This document shows positions 41,332-41,450 of a stretch of 41,450 nt of DNA, piece after piece (position 1 is the first letter of the stretch; each line of letters starts with the position of its first letter). Where the stretch lies: assembly GCA_949289295.1 (NCBI GenBank), contig CASENM010000033.1:1-41450 (forward strand), written 5' to 3'. Position numbers and translations under genes: made by a program. The notes under the pieces are model-generated. The model was not told the DNA's origin and did not search any database. It saw only the letters and a list, made by a program, of their open reading frames with translations. The DNA is from an uncultured Bacteroides sp. GTDB lineage: Bacteria; Bacteroidota; Bacteroidia; Bacteroidales; Bacteroidaceae.

Positions 41332-41450
41332 TCACCCTGCCCGATTTTTATCGTGGTCTAATGCATCCAGTAATGGTTTGATAGCCTCCTGCTGTGGCGT
41401 AGTGAATAAAGTTTCAGTATGGACAGATCCGTTTGGTAGCCTTATCCTGA
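41332..41450 (-). CDS. C-terminal end of an unidentified gene (partial)
   Basis: An open frame enters from beyond the window and stops at TGA 41332. The visible 38 residues begin RIRLPNGSVHTETL and continue FTTPQQEAIKPLLDALD. It does not look like the end of an ECF sigma factor, the expected neighbour of fecR. The LPNG...xxQ...LLDAL pattern is loosely like the end of some transposases, but this is a weak resemblance. A terminator follows 14 bases after the stop. Confidence 0.5.
   Translation of the reverse strand, partial: RIRLPNGSVHTETLFTTPQQEAIKPLLDALDHDKNRAG

Noticed and set aside
1-41450. CRISPR array, prophage, integrase or complete insertion sequence
   Set aside because: No regularly spaced repeats, phage genes, recombinase motifs or paired terminal repeats with a transposase were seen. 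The right-edge gene tail is too short to call.

Overview
The window looks like a Bacteroidales chromosome, most likely Bacteroides or Phocaeicola. The family content points there: FloA/NfeD, DUF5687, DUF4249, fimbrillin, a FecR/STN-TonB receptor pair, DUF4858-like and DUF3298 lipoproteins. So do the promoters, which repeatedly match the Bacteroides -7 motif TAnnTTTG, often with TTTG about 19-20 bases upstream. Most of the window is ordinary core genome. No integrase, CRISPR array, prophage or complete insertion sequence is visible.

Layout. 73-5996 (-): six-gene run, TPR/PD40 protein, NfeD, FloA, nucleoside phosphorylase, free-Met-sulfoxide reductase, MnmE, closed by a terminator. 6107-7422 (+): TtcA-family tRNA thiolase behind an unusual leader, then a DUF486 membrane protein. 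7429-15079 (-): secreted protein and NlpC/P60 lipoprotein; ABC ATPase, DUF5687 permease and M16 peptidase; thioredoxin reductase. 15259-18849 (+): DUF362/ferredoxin protein, AspS, GtrA. 18846-25921 (-): ACT protein and PaaK (own promoter and structured leader), GcvP, a glyoxalase-II-like hydrolase, RsmG and a DUF3298 lipoprotein. 26074-26733 (+): LipB. 26725-28332 (-): SGNH hydrolase and metallophosphoesterase lipoproteins. 28581-29640: a decayed patch with a small XRE regulator joined to a truncated lipocalin-like gene, then gene-poor DNA and a palindromic repeat. 29688-30904: FolK-like protein converging on an ExoX-C-terminal-domain protein. 31088-31350: two identical tRNA-Lys(CUU) genes with promoter and terminator. 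31491-32762 (+): a Cys-containing 71-aa protein and a fimbrillin lipoprotein. 32943-35282 (-): YycJ-like hydrolase and UxaC. 35692-36702 (+): M28 peptidase. 36774-41166 (-): DUF4249 lipoprotein, STN-TonB receptor and FecR anti-sigma. The right edge holds the tail of an unidentified gene.

The most interesting signals are non-coding. (1) The ttcA leader has two interlocked 8-bp inverted repeats in pseudoknot order around a UUCG hairpin, and also a 43-codon ORF overlapping the ttcA start. (2) A palindromic repeat of about 65 bp, built from arms that are each palindromic (AAAACGC-TTCG-GCGTTTT), occurs twice, with a third hairpin-only relative inside the ttcA leader whose differences keep the RNA pairing through G-U pairs. 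(3) A long hairpin forms the paaK leader. (4) Palindromes overlap the -33 elements of the yycJ, uxaC and M28 promoters; the yycJ one doubles as the uxaC terminator. (5) The M28 terminator lies partly inside the end of the convergent DUF4249 gene. I did not find a clear new multi-gene defence or biosynthetic system.
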